Source: Marinobacter halodurans | GTDB lineage: Bacteria; Pseudomonadota; Gammaproteobacteria; Pseudomonadales; Oleiphilaceae | DNA: 64,000 nucleotides | Assembly: GCF_004327985.1 (NCBI RefSeq) | Contig: NZ_SJDL01000006.1 | Location: forward strand, 1-64,000 | Direction: 5' to 3' | Part shown: positions 32,768 to 46,098 of the stretch, in pieces | Position numbering within the stretch: the first letter of the stretch is position 1 | How the letters are laid out: every line of letters starts with the position of its first letter | Made by a program: the position numbers and the translations under genes | The notes under the pieces: model-generated | What the model was told of the DNA's origin: nothing | Databases searched by the model: none | Seen by the model: the letters and a program-made list of their open reading frames with translations, nothing else

Positions 32768-35485
32768 ATGGCGAAGGAAGTAACCCTGGGGCAGTTGGCC
32801 CGACGCTCGTCTTCTCGCATAGCCTGGTTGGTCCTGCTGATTTCCCTGCTGTTGACCGCCGGTGCCTGGCAGTTCTCCATCCGTCTGGTGCAGGACCGGA
32901 CCCAGGCCCGTTTTGAAAACCAGTCCATGCAGTTGAAGACGGCCATCGAAGAACGGCTGCTGAACTACGAGCAGGTGCTGGCCGGCAGTGCCGGGCTGTT
33001 CGCCGTGGCCGATCTGGTCGGGCGTGACGACTGGCGCCTGTACGTCAACAAGCTGGATATCAACCGCTACTATCCGGGCATCCAGGGCATCGGCTACACC
33101 GCCCGGGTGGAAGGTGACGAGATCAAGGATTTCGTACGCCGGATCCGGGACCAGGGGCTGCCGGATTATCTGATCAATCCGGCTGGCGTCCGCGCCGAGT
33201 ACCATCCCATCGTTTTCCTGGAGCCGAGTACGCAGCGCAACAGGCGCGCCTATGGCTACGACGCGTTTGGCGATCCTACCCACCGTATCGCCATGGAGGA
33301 GGCTCGCGACACCGGCAAGGCCACCATGACCGGAAAGGTGGTGCTGGTGCAGGAGGAAGTCGACGACGAGCAGGCCGGATTCCTGATGTACTTTCCGGTC
33401 TACGAAGGCGATAAAGTGCCGAAGATCCTGGAAGAGCGGCGTATGCGCCTGCGCGGTTTCGTCTTCAGCGCGTTCCGCATGAACAACCTGATGGATGGCA
33501 TCGTCGGCCTGATTGCGCCGTTCCTCGACGTACGCATCTACGACAGCGACGTGCCGGTCAAGGAGGACCTGATGTATGCCTCCAACCTCGGCTCGCTGGA
33601 AGACGATTACACCTTCAAGATGAGCCAGAAGGTCGAACATGGCGGGCGCACCTGGCTGCTGCAGACCCACACGACACCGGCGTTCGATTTCCGGGCCTCG
33701 GATCCGCGGCCGCTGATCGTGCTGGTGGCCGGGATCATCATCAGTCTGCTGCTGTTTGCCTTCTCGCTGGCGATGATCCGCTCGCGCCTGCTGGCCCAGA
33801 TCAATGCCGGTCGCTACCGCGCGATTACCGAGGGCGCCAGCAACATCACGCTGATCCTCGACCAGAAGGGCCACACCCAGTATGTCAGCCCGTCTTCCGA
33901 GACGATACTCGGCTACGATCCAGGCACGGTCCCGAACCTGCAACTGGAGGACCAGGTCCACCCGGACGACTGGCCCCAGCTCCAGCACTGCTTCGACCAG
34001 GCGCTTACCGAGCCCGGGAAAGGCCTGCCGGTGGTGCACGCCCGTATCCGCGACGCGCGTGGCGAATGGCGCGATATGGAAGGCACCTACACCGCCATGA
34101 CCGACGTGCCCGGGGTGAATGGGGTCGTGGTCAGCCTGCGCGACCTGACCGAGCTCAAGGCGGCCCAGTCGGAGCTTCACCGCCTGGCCTTCTACGATCC
34201 CCTGACCGGACTGGCCAACCGACAGCTGTTCCGCGACCGGCTGGAGCACGTGATCCGCCGCTGCAAGCGCAGTGGCCATGCCGCCGCCCTGATGTTCCTG
34301 GATCTGGACGGGTTCAAGCGCATCAACGATACCCTGGGGCATGACGTGGGCGATCACCTGCTGCAGACTGTCGCCGGCTGGCTCAGCGGATGCGTGCGGG
34401 AAGAGGATTCGGTGGCCCGCCTGGGCGGTGACGAATTTGTCGTCCTGCTGTCGGAGGTGACCGGATCGGACGCCGCCCTGGCCGTGGCCGAAAGCATCCT
34501 GCGCCGGCTCTGCCAGCGGGTGCGACTGGGGGAGCATGAAGTCGGGGTGACCGTGAGTATCGGTCTGGCCATGATCCCCGGGGACAGCGAAGACGCCACC
34601 TCACTGATGAAGTATGCGGACCTGGCCATGTACCGGGCCAAGGAGCTGGGGCGCAACAACGTCCAGTTCTTTACCTCGGCCCTGAACATCCAGGCTGCCC
34701 GTCGCCTGTTGCAGCAGGAGGAGCTCGGCAACGCGCTGGATGCCGATCGCTTCGTCCTGCACTACCAGCCGAAGATCGACCTCAACAGTGAACGTATCCT
34801 CGGTGTCGAGGCATTCCTGCGCTGGCAGCATCCGGAACGCGGCCTGGTGCCGGCCCAGCAGTTCATCAATCTGGCGGAGGAATCCGGCCTGATCGTGCGG
34901 TTGGGCGAAATGGCGCTGCGCCAGGCCTGTATCCAGATCCAGGCGTTGGAACGGGCCGGCTTCGGGGAACTGAGGATTTCAGTCAACCTGTCATCGCGCC
35001 AGGTAACCGATCCGAATTTCCTCGACATGTTCCGGCGGGTCGTTACCGAGACGGGCGTGAAGCCGGAACAGTTGGAGCTCGAGCTGCCCTCGGACCTGCT
35101 CAACGAAGAGCCGGACGTGGTGCATCCCCTGATGACTGCGCTTCATGATATCGGCGTTTACCTGATTCTCGACAATTTCGGTGCCGGCAACTGTTCGCTG
35201 TCGGCCATGCAGCGGTTGCCGCTGCACGCCGTGAAGATCGATCAGGTATTCATTCGCGACATTCCCTACAACGCCACGGCCACGGATGTGACCGCCGCCG
35301 TCATTGCGCTGGCGCACAAGCTGCACCTGGCGGTGATCGCCGAAGGGGTGGAAACACCCCAGCAGCTGTCCTTCCTGCGCGCCAATGGCTGTGCCCAGGG
35401 CCAGGGTAACCTGTTCAGCTACCCGCTGGATGAGGATGCCCTGATCGGGTTCCTGGTGCGGCAGCAGGAGCGCAAGGGCTATTGA
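32768..35485 (+). CDS. Membrane CHASE-PAS-GGDEF-EAL protein with degenerate EAL domain
   Basis: 905 residues. One membrane helix near residues 18-38, a periplasmic CHASE sensor (about 70-290; YYPGIQGIGYTARV, YDAFGDPTHRIAMEEARDTG), a second helix (about 318-340), a PAS domain (about 345-465) and a GGDEF domain with intact GGDEF (553-557) and intact inhibitory RxxD site (REED, 544-547). The EAL domain (about 655-900) is degenerate: EAL is EAF (681-683), the Glu of the usual ITES-type motif is absent (LELELPSD, 769-776), and DDFG is DNFG (802-805). I infer a c-di-GMP synthase whose EAL part is a binding or sensing module, not a phosphodiesterase. Downstream of mucD but with its own likely promoter. 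Confidence 0.9.
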   Translation: MAKEVTLGQLARRSSSRIAWLVLLISLLLTAGAWQFSIRLVQDRTQARFENQSMQLKTAIEERLLNYEQVLAGSAGLFAVADLVGRDDWRLYVNKLDINRYYPGIQGIGYTARVEGDEIKDFVRRIRDQGLPDYLINPAGVRAEYHPIVFLEPSTQRNRRAYGYDAFGDPTHRIAMEEARDTGKATMTGKVVLVQEEVDDEQAGFLMYFPVYEGDKVPKILEERRMRLRGFVFSAFRMNNLMDGIVGLIAPFLDVRIYDSDVPVKEDLMYASNLGSLEDDYTFKMSQKVEHGGRTWLLQTHTTPAFDFRASDPRPLIVLVAGIIISLLLFAFSLAMIRSRLLAQINAGRYRAITEGASNITLILDQKGHTQYVSPSSETILGYDPGTVPNLQLEDQVHPDDWPQLQHCFDQALTEPGKGLPVVHARIRDARGEWRDMEGTYTAMTDVPGVNGVVVSLRDLTELKAAQSELHRLAFYDPLTGLANRQLFRDRLEHVIRRCKRSGHAAALMFLDLDGFKRINDTLGHDVGDHLLQTVAGWLSGCVREEDSVARLGGDEFVVLLSEVTGSDAALAVAESILRRLCQRVRLGEHEVGVTVSIGLAMIPGDSEDATSLMKYADLAMYRAKELGRNNVQFFTSALNIQAARRLLQQEELGNALDADRFVLHYQPKIDLNSERILGVEAFLRWQHPERGLVPAQQFINLAEESGLIVRLGEMALRQACIQIQALERAGFGELRISVNLSSRQVTDPNFLDMFRRVVTETGVKPEQLELELPSDLLNEEPDVVHPLMTALHDIGVYLILDNFGAGNCSLSAMQRLPLHAVKIDQVFIRDIPYNATATDVTAAVIALAHKLHLAVIAEGVETPQQLSFLRANGCAQGQGNLFSYPLDEDALIGFLVRQQERKGY

Positions 35486-35525
35486 GACGACTTCGCGCGG
35501 CTGCATAAATCCTGAACGGTCTACA

Positions 35526-35554
35526 TGGCAATAGCGTCGCTTAACCGGTAAAAT
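35526..35554 (+). promoter_or_regulatory. Candidate promoter for lepA-lepB
   Basis: TGGCAA (35526-35531, three of six), 17-base spacer, TAAAAT (35549-35554, five of six), about 74 bases before the lepA GTG. Called by eye. Confidence 0.4.
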
Positions 35555-35627
35555 CAGCCTTCCCAAATCTGCCGCCGGCCCTGTGCCGGCGCGCCGGACA
35601 TTTTTCTGACGTGAGACACCCGATTCT

Positions 35628-37427
35628 GTGACTGACCTGAGCCACATCCGCAACTTTTCCATCATCGCCCACATCGATCACGGAAAATCCACGCTTGCCG
35701 ACCGTTTCATCCAGGTCTGCGGCGGCCTGACCGACCGGGAAATGGCCGAACAGGTCCTGGACTCCATGGACCTGGAGCGTGAACGGGGGATCACCATCAA
35801 GGCGCAGAGCGTGACCCTGCGCTACAAGGCCCGGGACGGTATCGAATACGAGCTCAATATGATCGACACCCCGGGGCACGTGGACTTTTCCTACGAGGTG
35901 TCCCGCTCGCTGTTTGCCTGTGAAGGCGCGTTGCTGGTGGTGGATGCCGGGCAGGGCGTCGAGGCCCAGTCCGTAGCCAACTGCTACACCGCCATCGAGC
36001 AGGGCCTGGAAGTGGTGCCGGTCCTCAACAAGATGGACCTGCCCCAGGCCGAGCCGGACCGCGTCGCCCAGGAAATCGAGGACATCATCGGCATCGAGGC
36101 GACCGAAGCCGTGCGCTGCAGCGCCAAGACCGGCTTGGGCGTCGAGGACGTCCTGGAAGAGCTGATCCGCCTGGTGCCGCCGCCCCAGGGCGATACCGAA
36201 GGTCCGTTGCAGGCGCTGATCATCGATTCCTGGTTCGACAACTACCTGGGCGTGGTGTCGCTGGTCCGGGTGCGTCAGGGCTCGCTGCGCAAGGGCGACA
36301 AGATCCTGATCAAGTCCACCGGGCGCGCCTGGCAGGTGGACAAGGTGGGTATCTTTACCCCCAAACCGACGGATACCGGCGTGCTGGGCACTGGCGAGGT
36401 TGGTTTCGTCGTTGCCGGCATCAAGGACATCAAGGGCGCGCCGGTGGGCGATACCATTACCCACCAGAATACGCCGGACACACCCATGGTGCCGGGTTTC
36501 CAGAAGGTCAAGCCGCAGGTCTACGCCGGCCTGTTCCCGGTCAGTTCCGACGACTACGACGACTTCCGGGAAGCGCTGGACAAGCTGACCCTGAACGACG
36601 CCTCCCTGTTCTTCGAGCCGGAGAGTTCGGACGCCCTCGGTTTCGGCTTTCGCTGTGGCTTCCTGGGCATGCTGCATATGGAAATCATCCAGGAGCGGCT
36701 GGAGCGGGAATACGATCTGGACCTGATCACCACGGCGCCGACGGTGGTGTTCGAGGTCGTCACCAGGCAGAACGAGACGCTGTACGTCGACAACCCTTCG
36801 CGCCTGCCGGACATTGGCAGCATCGAGGAAATGCGCGAGCCGATTGTCGAAGCCAATATCCTGGTGCCGCAGGAACACCTGGGGAATGTGATTGCCCTGT
36901 GTGAAGAAAAGCGCGGCGTCCAGAAGAATATGCTGTTCCTCTCCAGCCAGGTGCAGTTGACCTATGAACTGCCCATGGGAGAGGTGGTTCTCGATTTCTT
37001 CGACCGGATCAAGTCCGCCAGTCGCGGATTTGCATCACTGGATTATCATTTCAAACGATTCCAGGCCGCGGACCTGGTGCGCCTGGACATCCTGATCAAC
37101 GGTGACCGTGTGGATGCCCTGGCGCTGATCGTACATCGCAACCAGTCCCACCACCGGGGCCGGGCGGTTCTGGAAAAAATGAAGGAACTTATTCCGCGCC
37201 AGATGTTCGATATTGCCCTGCAGGCAGCGATCGGCAACCACGTCATTGCCCGCCAGACCGTCAAGGCATTGCGCAAGAATGTCACGGCGAAGTGCTATGG
37301 TGGTGACGTCAGCCGTAAGAAGAAACTGTTGCAGAAACAGAAAGAAGGTAAAAAGCGCATGAAGCAGCTTGGTAACGTCGAGGTGCCCCAGGAAGCGTTT
37401 CTTGCCGTACTGCGTGTCGACAACTAG
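35628..37427 (+). CDS. lepA: Elongation factor 4 (LepA), ribosome-associated GTPase
   Basis: 599 residues. Translational GTPase acting in ribosome biogenesis or initiation and possibly back-translocation. G1 [14 protein letters not shown]2/switch [14 protein letters not shown]3 [13 protein letters not shown]4 [10 protein letters not shown]; then domains II, III and V and the LepA-specific C-terminal domain ([40 protein letters not shown]). GTG start at 35628 gives the conserved [18 protein letters not shown]. Upstream of lepB, the classical lepA-lepB operon. Confidence 0.97.
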   Translation: MTDLSHIRNFSIIAHIDHGKSTLADRFIQVCGGLTDREMAEQVLDSMDLERERGITIKAQSVTLRYKARDGIEYELNMIDTPGHVDFSYEVSRSLFACEGALLVVDAGQGVEAQSVANCYTAIEQGLEVVPVLNKMDLPQAEPDRVAQEIEDIIGIEATEAVRCSAKTGLGVEDVLEELIRLVPPPQGDTEGPLQALIIDSWFDNYLGVVSLVRVRQGSLRKGDKILIKSTGRAWQVDKVGIFTPKPTDTGVLGTGEVGFVVAGIKDIKGAPVGDTITHQNTPDTPMVPGFQKVKPQVYAGLFPVSSDDYDDFREALDKLTLNDASLFFEPESSDALGFGFRCGFLGMLHMEIIQERLEREYDLDLITTAPTVVFEVVTRQNETLYVDNPSRLPDIGSIEEMREPIVEANILVPQEHLGNVIALCEEKRGVQKNMLFLSSQVQLTYELPMGEVVLDFFDRIKSASRGFASLDYHFKRFQAADLVRLDILINGDRVDALALIVHRNQSHHRGRAVLEKMKELIPRQMFDIALQAAIGNHVIARQTVKALRKNVTAKCYGGDVSRKKKLLQKQKEGKKRMKQLGNVEVPQEAFLAVLRVDN

Positions 37428-37463
37428 ACACGCTGCTCCAATAAGAGGCCCTAGGACCCAAGC

Positions 37464-38273
37464 ATGGATATCAATTTTCCCCTGATCCTCGTCACCCTGA
37501 CGTTCGCCACCGGTCTGATCTGGCTGGCTGACAGGCTGTTCCTGCGCTCACGCCGTGAAGCCCGCCTGTCTGAATCCTCCAGCGGCGGTACCGGCAGCGT
37601 GGCGGGTGAGAGTGCCGGCGAGGAACCGGAGGGCGCCAAGGAGCCTTACCTGGTCGAGCTCAGCCGCTCTTTCTTCCCGGTCCTGGCCATCGTCCTGGTG
37701 CTGCGTTCCTTCCTGGTGGAGCCGTTCCAGATTCCCTCCGGTTCCATGTTGCCGACCCTGCAGGTGGGCGACTTTATCCTGGTCAACAAGTTTGCCTATG
37801 GCTTGCGGCTTCCGGTGCTGGGTACCAAGATTGTGCCTATTGGCGAACCTGAGCGCGGCGACGTGATGGTGTTCAAGTACCCCAAGGATGGCGAGACCAA
37901 CTATATTAAACGGGTGATCGGTCTGCCGGGGGACAAAATCAGCTATCACGACAAGACGTTGTCCATCAACGGCAAGGTGATCGACTCCGATTTCGTTGCC
38001 AACCTGCCGCCGGTGGAACTTCGGGAAGAGAATCTGGAAGGGGTGCACCACAATATCCTCCTCAACCATACCCGCCGTGGCCTGGAAGGAGAGGGCGACT
38101 GGGTGGTCCCCCAGGGGCACTACTTCATGATGGGGGACAATCGTGATAACAGTAACGACAGCCGTTACTGGGGATTCGTCCCGGAAGACCTGGTGGTGGG
38201 CAAGGCCTTCGCCATCTGGATGCACCTGGAGTCCTGGGTGCCGAGCTTTGATCGTGTCGGCCTGATCAAGTAG
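37464..38273 (+). CDS. lepB: Signal peptidase I
   Basis: 269 residues. Cleaves signal peptides of secreted proteins at the periplasmic face of the inner membrane. Two N-terminal hydrophobic segments (about 4-25 and 68-88). Catalytic Ser in PFQIPSGSMLPTLQVGDFIL and Lys in NYIKRVIGLPGDKI; box E MMGDNRDNSNDSRYWGFV. The ATG at 37464 is 36 bases after the lepA stop. Upstream partner of the rnc-era operon through a small DUF4845 gene. Confidence 0.97.
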   Translation: MDINFPLILVTLTFATGLIWLADRLFLRSRREARLSESSSGGTGSVAGESAGEEPEGAKEPYLVELSRSFFPVLAIVLVLRSFLVEPFQIPSGSMLPTLQVGDFILVNKFAYGLRLPVLGTKIVPIGEPERGDVMVFKYPKDGETNYIKRVIGLPGDKISYHDKTLSINGKVIDSDFVANLPPVELREENLEGVHHNILLNHTRRGLEGEGDWVVPQGHYFMMGDNRDNSNDSRYWGFVPEDLVVGKAFAIWMHLESWVPSFDRVGLIK

Positions 38274-38328
38274 TCGGAATGCCGGTGTACGGCGGTTCCG
38301 GAATCATGGAATAAAAAGAGAGTAATCA

Positions 38329-38694
38329 ATGAAGACTCAACGTGGCGCTTCCACCCTGGGTATCCTTATCGCTGTCCTCTTTTTCGGCAGTCTGATCACG
38401 CTGGTGATCAAACTGGGTCCGATCTATCTGGATGACATCACCATTCAGGAAGCCATCGAGAGCCTGAATGACACCAAGGATCTGGACCAGCTCACTGTCC
38501 GCGATGTTCAGGGCCTGGTCCGCAAGCGGCTGAGCGTCAATAACGTCAGAGGATTTGACGAGAAGCAGATCAAGATCCACAAGGAAGACGGCAAGGTGCA
38601 TATCGACCTCGAATATGAGGTACGTACGGATCTGTTCCAGAACGTGGACGCCGTCGTCCACTTCAATCATGCCTACGAGATGACAGGTCAGTGA
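38329..38694 (+). CDS. DUF4845 single-span membrane protein
   Basis: 121 residues. N-terminal [22 protein letters not shown] resembles a type IV pilin-like anchor with one membrane helix, followed by a small globular domain ([16 protein letters not shown] at the end). DUF4845 genes are often found between lepB and rnc in gammaproteobacteria; their function is unknown. The stop codon overlaps the rnc start by four bases, which points to coupled translation. Confidence 0.88.
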   Translation: MKTQRGASTLGILIAVLFFGSLITLVIKLGPIYLDDITIQEAIESLNDTKDLDQLTVRDVQGLVRKRLSVNNVRGFDEKQIKIHKEDGKVHIDLEYEVRTDLFQNVDAVVHFNHAYEMTGQ

Positions 38695-39383
38695 GGGTAA
38701 GTGAAATTGAACTGGGCCGGCTCCAGAAGCGCCTCGGTTACCAGTTCCGGGATCCGGAACTGCTGACCCTGGCGCTGACGCACCGGAGTCACGGCAACCA
38801 GAATAACGAGCGCCTGGAGTTCCTGGGCGACTCGATCGTGAATATGGTCATCGCCGAGCACCTTTACCGGCATTTCGAGAATGCCCGGGAAGGCCAGCTC
38901 AGCCGCCTGCGTGCGCGCATGGTCAAGGGGGTGACGCTGGCGGAGATCGGCCGCGAGTTCAATCTCGGCGATTACCTGCGCATGGGGTCCGGTGAACTGA
39001 AAAGTGGCGGTTTCCGGCGCGATTCCATCCTGGCGGATGCCGTGGAGTCCGTGATCGGTGCGATCTACCTGGACAGCGATTTCCACACCTGTCGGGCACG
39101 GGTACTGGCCTGGTTCAATGAGCGCCTGGAGCGCCTCGACCTGCAGGATACCCAGAAAGATCCCAAGACCCGTTTGCAGGAATACCTGCAGTCCCGCCAG
39201 TATCCGCTGCCACGTTATGACGTCATTTCCATCGAAGGCGAGGCGCACGCCCAGACCTTTCATGTGGAGTGTGCCCTGCCGTCCCTGGACCGCAAGACGA
39301 CCGGTGTCGGCGGCAGTCGCCGCGTCGCCGAACAGCAAGCCGCGCGCAACGCCCTTAAATCGCTGGGTGTGGAGAATAATTGA
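38691..39383 (+). CDS. rnc: Ribonuclease III
   Basis: 230 residues. Cleaves double-stranded RNA in rRNA and mRNA processing. Catalytic domain with the signature [21 protein letters not shown] and metal-binding [20 protein letters not shown]-terminal dsRNA-binding domain (about 155-225, [27 protein letters not shown]). GTG start at 38691 overlaps the DUF4845 stop (GTGA). It is followed by era with a one-base stop/start overlap (TGATG). Confidence 0.97.
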   Translation: MRVSEIELGRLQKRLGYQFRDPELLTLALTHRSHGNQNNERLEFLGDSIVNMVIAEHLYRHFENAREGQLSRLRARMVKGVTLAEIGREFNLGDYLRMGSGELKSGGFRRDSILADAVESVIGAIYLDSDFHTCRARVLAWFNERLERLDLQDTQKDPKTRLQEYLQSRQYPLPRYDVISIEGEAHAQTFHVECALPSLDRKTTGVGGSRRVAEQQAARNALKSLGVENN

Positions 39384-40300
39384 TGATCGACCCCAGCCAA
39401 CCGGAAAACCCCAACAGCCGTTGTGGTTTCGTCGCGATTGTCGGCCGCCCCAACGTGGGCAAGTCGACGCTGCTCAACCATATCCTCGGCCAGAAGCTGA
39501 GCATCACCTCGCGCAAGCCCCAGACCACCCGTCACCAGGTGCTGGGCATCCAGACCCGCGGCGACGTGCAGGCCATCTACGTCGATACGCCCGGCATGCA
39601 CGAGGAGGAACCGCGCGCCCTGAACCGCTACATGAACCGTGCGGCGTCCTCGGCCCTGAAGGATGTGGACGTGGTGGTCTTCGTCGTCGACCAGACCCAC
39701 TGGACCACGGCGGACGACATGGTCCTCAGGAAACTGGAGAACGTGAAGGCGCCGATCATCCTGGCGGTCAACAAGGTGGACAAGGTCGAGAACCGCGACA
39801 GTCTGCTGCCGCACCTGGCGGAACTGGCCAAGAAGTACGATTTTGCGGAGATCATCCCACTCTCGGCCCTGCGCGGGCAGAATCTGGCACCGCTGGAAGA
39901 GGCCGTGGACCGGCTGCTGCCCGTCAGCATCCATTTCTACCCGGACGATCAACTGACCGATCGCAGCCAGCGTTTCCTGGCTTCGGAAATCGTCCGCGAA
40001 AAGATCACGCGCCAACTCGGCGCCGAGCTGCCCTATTCGGTGGCGGTCGAGATCGAAGAGTTCAAACAGGAAGGGATGGTGCTGCACATTGCCGCCCTGA
40101 TCCTGGTGGAGCGTGAGGGGCAGAAGAAAATCATCATCGGTGACAAGGGCGAACGCATCCGCCGTATCGGCCAGGAAGCCCGGATCGACATGGAAAAGCT
40201 GTTCGACAGCAAGATTATGCTGCGACTCTGGGTCAAGGTGAAGAAGGGATGGGCCGACAGCGACCGGGCGCTCAAGAGCCTGGGCATGGACGATTTCTGA
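39383..40300 (+). CDS. era: GTPase Era
   Basis: 305 residues. Binds the 3' end of 16S rRNA and couples 30S maturation to growth. G1 [10 protein letters not shown]3 [11 protein letters not shown]4 NKVDKVEN, then a C-terminal KH domain (about 205-285; [22 protein letters not shown]). The ATG at 39383, with GGAG upstream, shares its A with the rnc stop; a TTG three bases earlier is possible but less likely. Between rnc and recO, the standard order. Confidence 0.97.
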   Translation: MIDPSQPENPNSRCGFVAIVGRPNVGKSTLLNHILGQKLSITSRKPQTTRHQVLGIQTRGDVQAIYVDTPGMHEEEPRALNRYMNRAASSALKDVDVVVFVVDQTHWTTADDMVLRKLENVKAPIILAVNKVDKVENRDSLLPHLAELAKKYDFAEIIPLSALRGQNLAPLEEAVDRLLPVSIHFYPDDQLTDRSQRFLASEIVREKITRQLGAELPYSVAVEIEEFKQEGMVLHIAALILVEREGQKKIIIGDKGERIRRIGQEARIDMEKLFDSKIMLRLWVKVKKGWADSDRALKSLGMDDF

Positions 40301-40349
40301 GACGGCCGTTGAGCTGCGGTCCGGCTGAAACCAGGAGACGACCTGAGGC

Positions 40350-41078
40350 ATGAGTGACAGGGTCGATCAGGAGCCCGGCTATGTCCTGCATCGCCGGAAT
40401 TACCGCGAAACCAGCCTGATGGTGGACCTGTTTTCCCTGAACCACGGTCGCCTGACGGTGGTGGCGCGCGGAGCCAATAGCCCGAAGAGCCCCCTCAAGG
40501 CGCAACTGCAGCCGTTCCAGCCCATGTTGCTGGCCTGGCAGGGGCGCTCCGACCTGAAGACGCTGACGTCCGCCGAAAGCCGCATGGGCCCGGACCTGCG
40601 CCGGACCGAGCGACTCTATTGCGGGCTCTACCTCAATGAACTGCTGCAGCGTCTGCTGCCTCCCGCCGAACCCTTCCAGACACTATTTGCCCATTACATC
40701 GAGACCCTCGATGCCCTGGCCGGAACCAACGATTTCGAGCCGACCCTGCGGCGCTTCGAATGGCATTTGGTGGAGGCCCTGGGCTACGCCTTCGACTGGT
40801 CCATGGCGATGGATACCGGAGCGCCCGTGACGGCCGGCGGCCACTATTATTATGATCCGGAGCAGGGGCTGCAGGGCGCCGCCGGCCCCGGCAGCCTGTT
40901 ACAGGGACTGCGTGGCGAGGTGTTGCTGGAGTTAGCGGACGCGCGGCTGGAAACCGCCGAGGCCCGGCGTACCGCCAAGCGCGTCATGCGGGTCCTGATC
41001 GATCATCTGTTGCAGGGACGGACGTTGCACAGTCGCGCCCTGTTTACCCAATTGCGAGGAGACAAGCATGAATCCTAG
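40350..41078 (+). CDS. recO: DNA repair protein RecO
   Basis: 242 residues. Loads RecA on SSB-coated DNA with RecR in the RecF pathway. N-terminal OB fold (about 8-85: [48 protein letters not shown] in overlapping blocks), helical domain with [16 protein letters not shown] and a C-terminal part that lacks a zinc-type cysteine cluster, as in enterobacterial RecO. Overlaps pdxJ by 11 bases. Confidence 0.94.
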   Translation: MSDRVDQEPGYVLHRRNYRETSLMVDLFSLNHGRLTVVARGANSPKSPLKAQLQPFQPMLLAWQGRSDLKTLTSAESRMGPDLRRTERLYCGLYLNELLQRLLPPAEPFQTLFAHYIETLDALAGTNDFEPTLRRFEWHLVEALGYAFDWSMAMDTGAPVTAGGHYYYDPEQGLQGAAGPGSLLQGLRGEVLLELADARLETAEARRTAKRVMRVLIDHLLQGRTLHSRALFTQLRGDKHES

Positions 41079-41808
41079 AGTGTTGCTGGGCGTCAACGTC
41101 GATCACGTGGCGACGCTGCGCCAGTCCCGCGGGACCCGCTACCCCGATCCGGTACAGGCTGCGCTGCTGGCGGAGGAAGCCGGCGCGGATGGCATCACCA
41201 TTCACCCCCGGGAGGACCGGCGCCATATCCAGGACCGGGATGTCATGCTGATGCGGGACATGCTCAACAGCAAGATGAACCTGGAAATGGCGGTCACCGA
41301 TGCCATGTTGGCCTTTGCCGAGCAGGTGCGTCCGCCCTGTATCTGCCTGGTGCCGGAGAAGCGGGAGGAACTGACCACCGAAGGCGGACTGGACGTGGCC
41401 GGGCAGGAGGAACGGGTGGCCAGGGCCTGTGAGCGGCTGGCGCGCATCGGGGCCGAGGTCTCCCTGTTCATCGACGCCGACCAGGACCAGATCGACGCCG
41501 CGGCCCGTTGCGGCGCGCCCGTCATCGAAATCCACACCGGCCACTATGCCGACGCGGACACGTCGGAAGCAGTGGAGGCGGCCTTCAGGCAGGTGGCCAA
41601 TGGCGTCGCCTACGCCCAGTCATTGGGTCTGGTCGTCAATGCCGGCCATGGCCTGCACTATCACAACACCGAGCGGGTGGCCGCGATCCCTGGTATCAAC
41701 GAGCTGAACATCGGCCACAGCATCATCGCCCGGGCGCTGTTCACGGGCATGAAGGAAGCGGTGCGGGACATGCGCGCCATCCTGGACCGGGCTGTCGACG
41801 CCCGCTAA
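41068..41808 (+). CDS. pdxJ: Pyridoxine 5'-phosphate synthase
   Basis: 246 residues. Condenses 1-deoxyxylulose 5-phosphate with 3-amino-2-oxopropyl phosphate to pyridoxine 5'-phosphate, the ring-forming step of DXP-dependent vitamin B6 synthesis. TIM-barrel motifs: [75 protein letters not shown] and [14 protein letters not shown]. The ATG follows GAGGAGACAAGC. Last gene of the lepA-to-pdxJ run; converges on barA with a 22-base gap and no clear terminator. Confidence 0.98.
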   Translation: MNPRVLLGVNVDHVATLRQSRGTRYPDPVQAALLAEEAGADGITIHPREDRRHIQDRDVMLMRDMLNSKMNLEMAVTDAMLAFAEQVRPPCICLVPEKREELTTEGGLDVAGQEERVARACERLARIGAEVSLFIDADQDQIDAAARCGAPVIEIHTGHYADADTSEAVEAAFRQVANGVAYAQSLGLVVNAGHGLHYHNTERVAAIPGINELNIGHSIIARALFTGMKEAVRDMRAILDRAVDAR

Positions 41809-41830
41809 CGCGCCGGGAGCCCGCGTGCCC

Positions 41831-44710
<2,880 letters not shown>

Positions 44711-45098
44711 GGTGCGCTTCCTGATTCCGTCAGCAGGCCTTGTACCGGATCATCCGTGGCGGGGGACACAGCTTCCCGGATGTACAAAGCGTCGTCCCTG
44801 ATTCTTATTGGCATCCCGGAGTCGGGCGGGGCGACATCGGGTATGCCATACCATCATAATCTTGAACCCCGACAGAATCGGGAACGGCATCACCGCTCCC
44901 CGTTCAGGGTGCACAAAGCGATGTCACCGGCCCCGCTTAGAACCTGCAGTCATTTTGGTAGCGACAAGCTGTATTGGGATACCGGCGACGATGCGCGTAT
45001 GATGCGTCGTCAGAGTGTATCACAGCTTGCGGTGGCTGCCGGTGGACCGAACCGACAGTTTTTTCCACAAGTCATTGCTGTCAGGAGTCCGAAAATCC
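44711..45098. other. Divergent intergenic region barA/cysM
   Basis: 388 bases. Besides the candidate cysM promoter at 44974-45003 I see no gene, tRNA or strong hairpin. An open frame continuing upstream of cysM to 45015 is discarded because it does not fit CysM proteins. The barA promoter was not identified. Confidence 0.5.
44974..45003 (+). promoter_or_regulatory. Candidate promoter for cysM
   Basis: TTGGGA at 44974-44979 (four of six), 18-base spacer, TATGAT at 44998-45003 (five of six). It would give a leader of about 90 bases. Confidence 0.4.
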
Positions 45099-45992
45099 AT
45101 GCATTTCCCCACCATTGAAGATTACGTCGGTCATACGCCGCTGGTGCGCCTGCAGCGCCTGCCGGGGGAGACGTCCAATGTGATTCTGGCCAAGCTGGAA
45201 GGCAACAATCCGGCGGGCTCCGTCAAGGATCGTCCGGCCATCAGCATGATCCAGGAAGCCGAGCGCCGTGGCGACATCAAGCCGGGCGACACCCTGATCG
45301 AGGCCACCAGTGGCAACACCGGCATCGCGCTGGCCATGGCGGCGGCCATCAAGGGGTATCGCATGGTGCTGATCATGCCGGCGAACATGAGTGAGGAACG
45401 CCGGGCCTCCATGCGCGCCTACGGGGCCGAGATCGTCACCGTCAGCAAGGAAGAGGGCATGGAAGGGGCCCGCGACCTGGCCGCGCAGATGCAGAAGGAA
45501 GGCAAGGGGCTGGTGCTCGACCAGTTTGCCAACCAGGACAACCCGTTGGCCCACTACCGCACCACCGGTCCCGAAATCTGGGAGCAGACCCGGGGGCGGA
45601 TCACCCATTTCGTCAGTTCCATGGGGACGACCGGCACCATCATGGGGGTGTCCCGTTACCTCAAGGAACGCAACCCGGATATCAGGATCGTGGGGCTGCA
45701 GCCGTCGGATGGTTCCTCCATCCCCGGCATTCGCCGCTGGCCGCAGGAATACCTCCCCAGGATCTACGACGCCAGCCGCGTCGACCAGGTGCTGGATGTC
45801 GACCAGAAGGACGCGGAGGACACCATGCGAGCCCTGGCCCGCGAAGAGGGCATCTTCTGCGGCGTCTCCTCCGGTGGTGCGATTGCCGCCGCATTGCGTC
45901 TCTCCGAGCAGGTTGAGAATGCGGTAATCGTCGCCATTATCTGTGACCGGGGTGACCGGTACCTGTCCACCGGCGTGTTCCCCGGCGCCTGA
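45099..45992 (+). CDS. cysM: Cysteine synthase B (O-acetylserine sulfhydrylase)
   Basis: 297 residues. PLP enzyme that makes cysteine from O-acetylserine and sulfide; CysM can also use thiosulfate to make S-sulfocysteine. The PLP lysine lies in EGNNPAGSVKDRPAISMI, the phosphate loop is SSMGTTGTIMGVSRYL, and EATSGNTGIALAMAAA is present. NPAGSVKDR with RPA is the CysM-type signature, not CysK. The ATG at 45099 has CAGGAG 11 bases upstream and gives MHFPTIEDYVGHTPLVRL. Confidence 0.93.
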   Translation: MHFPTIEDYVGHTPLVRLQRLPGETSNVILAKLEGNNPAGSVKDRPAISMIQEAERRGDIKPGDTLIEATSGNTGIALAMAAAIKGYRMVLIMPANMSEERRASMRAYGAEIVTVSKEEGMEGARDLAAQMQKEGKGLVLDQFANQDNPLAHYRTTGPEIWEQTRGRITHFVSSMGTTGTIMGVSRYLKERNPDIRIVGLQPSDGSSIPGIRRWPQEYLPRIYDASRVDQVLDVDQKDAEDTMRALAREEGIFCGVSSGGAIAAALRLSEQVENAVIVAIICDRGDRYLSTGVFPGA

Positions 45993-46098
45993 AGTTGTGA
46001 AATAGGCGGGCTGCGGGCGCTGTGTGGAAACGTAACGAATGACGTCGTTTTCATACAGTCTCCCACGCTGGGCCCGCCGTGCCTGACCGGAATTCCTG

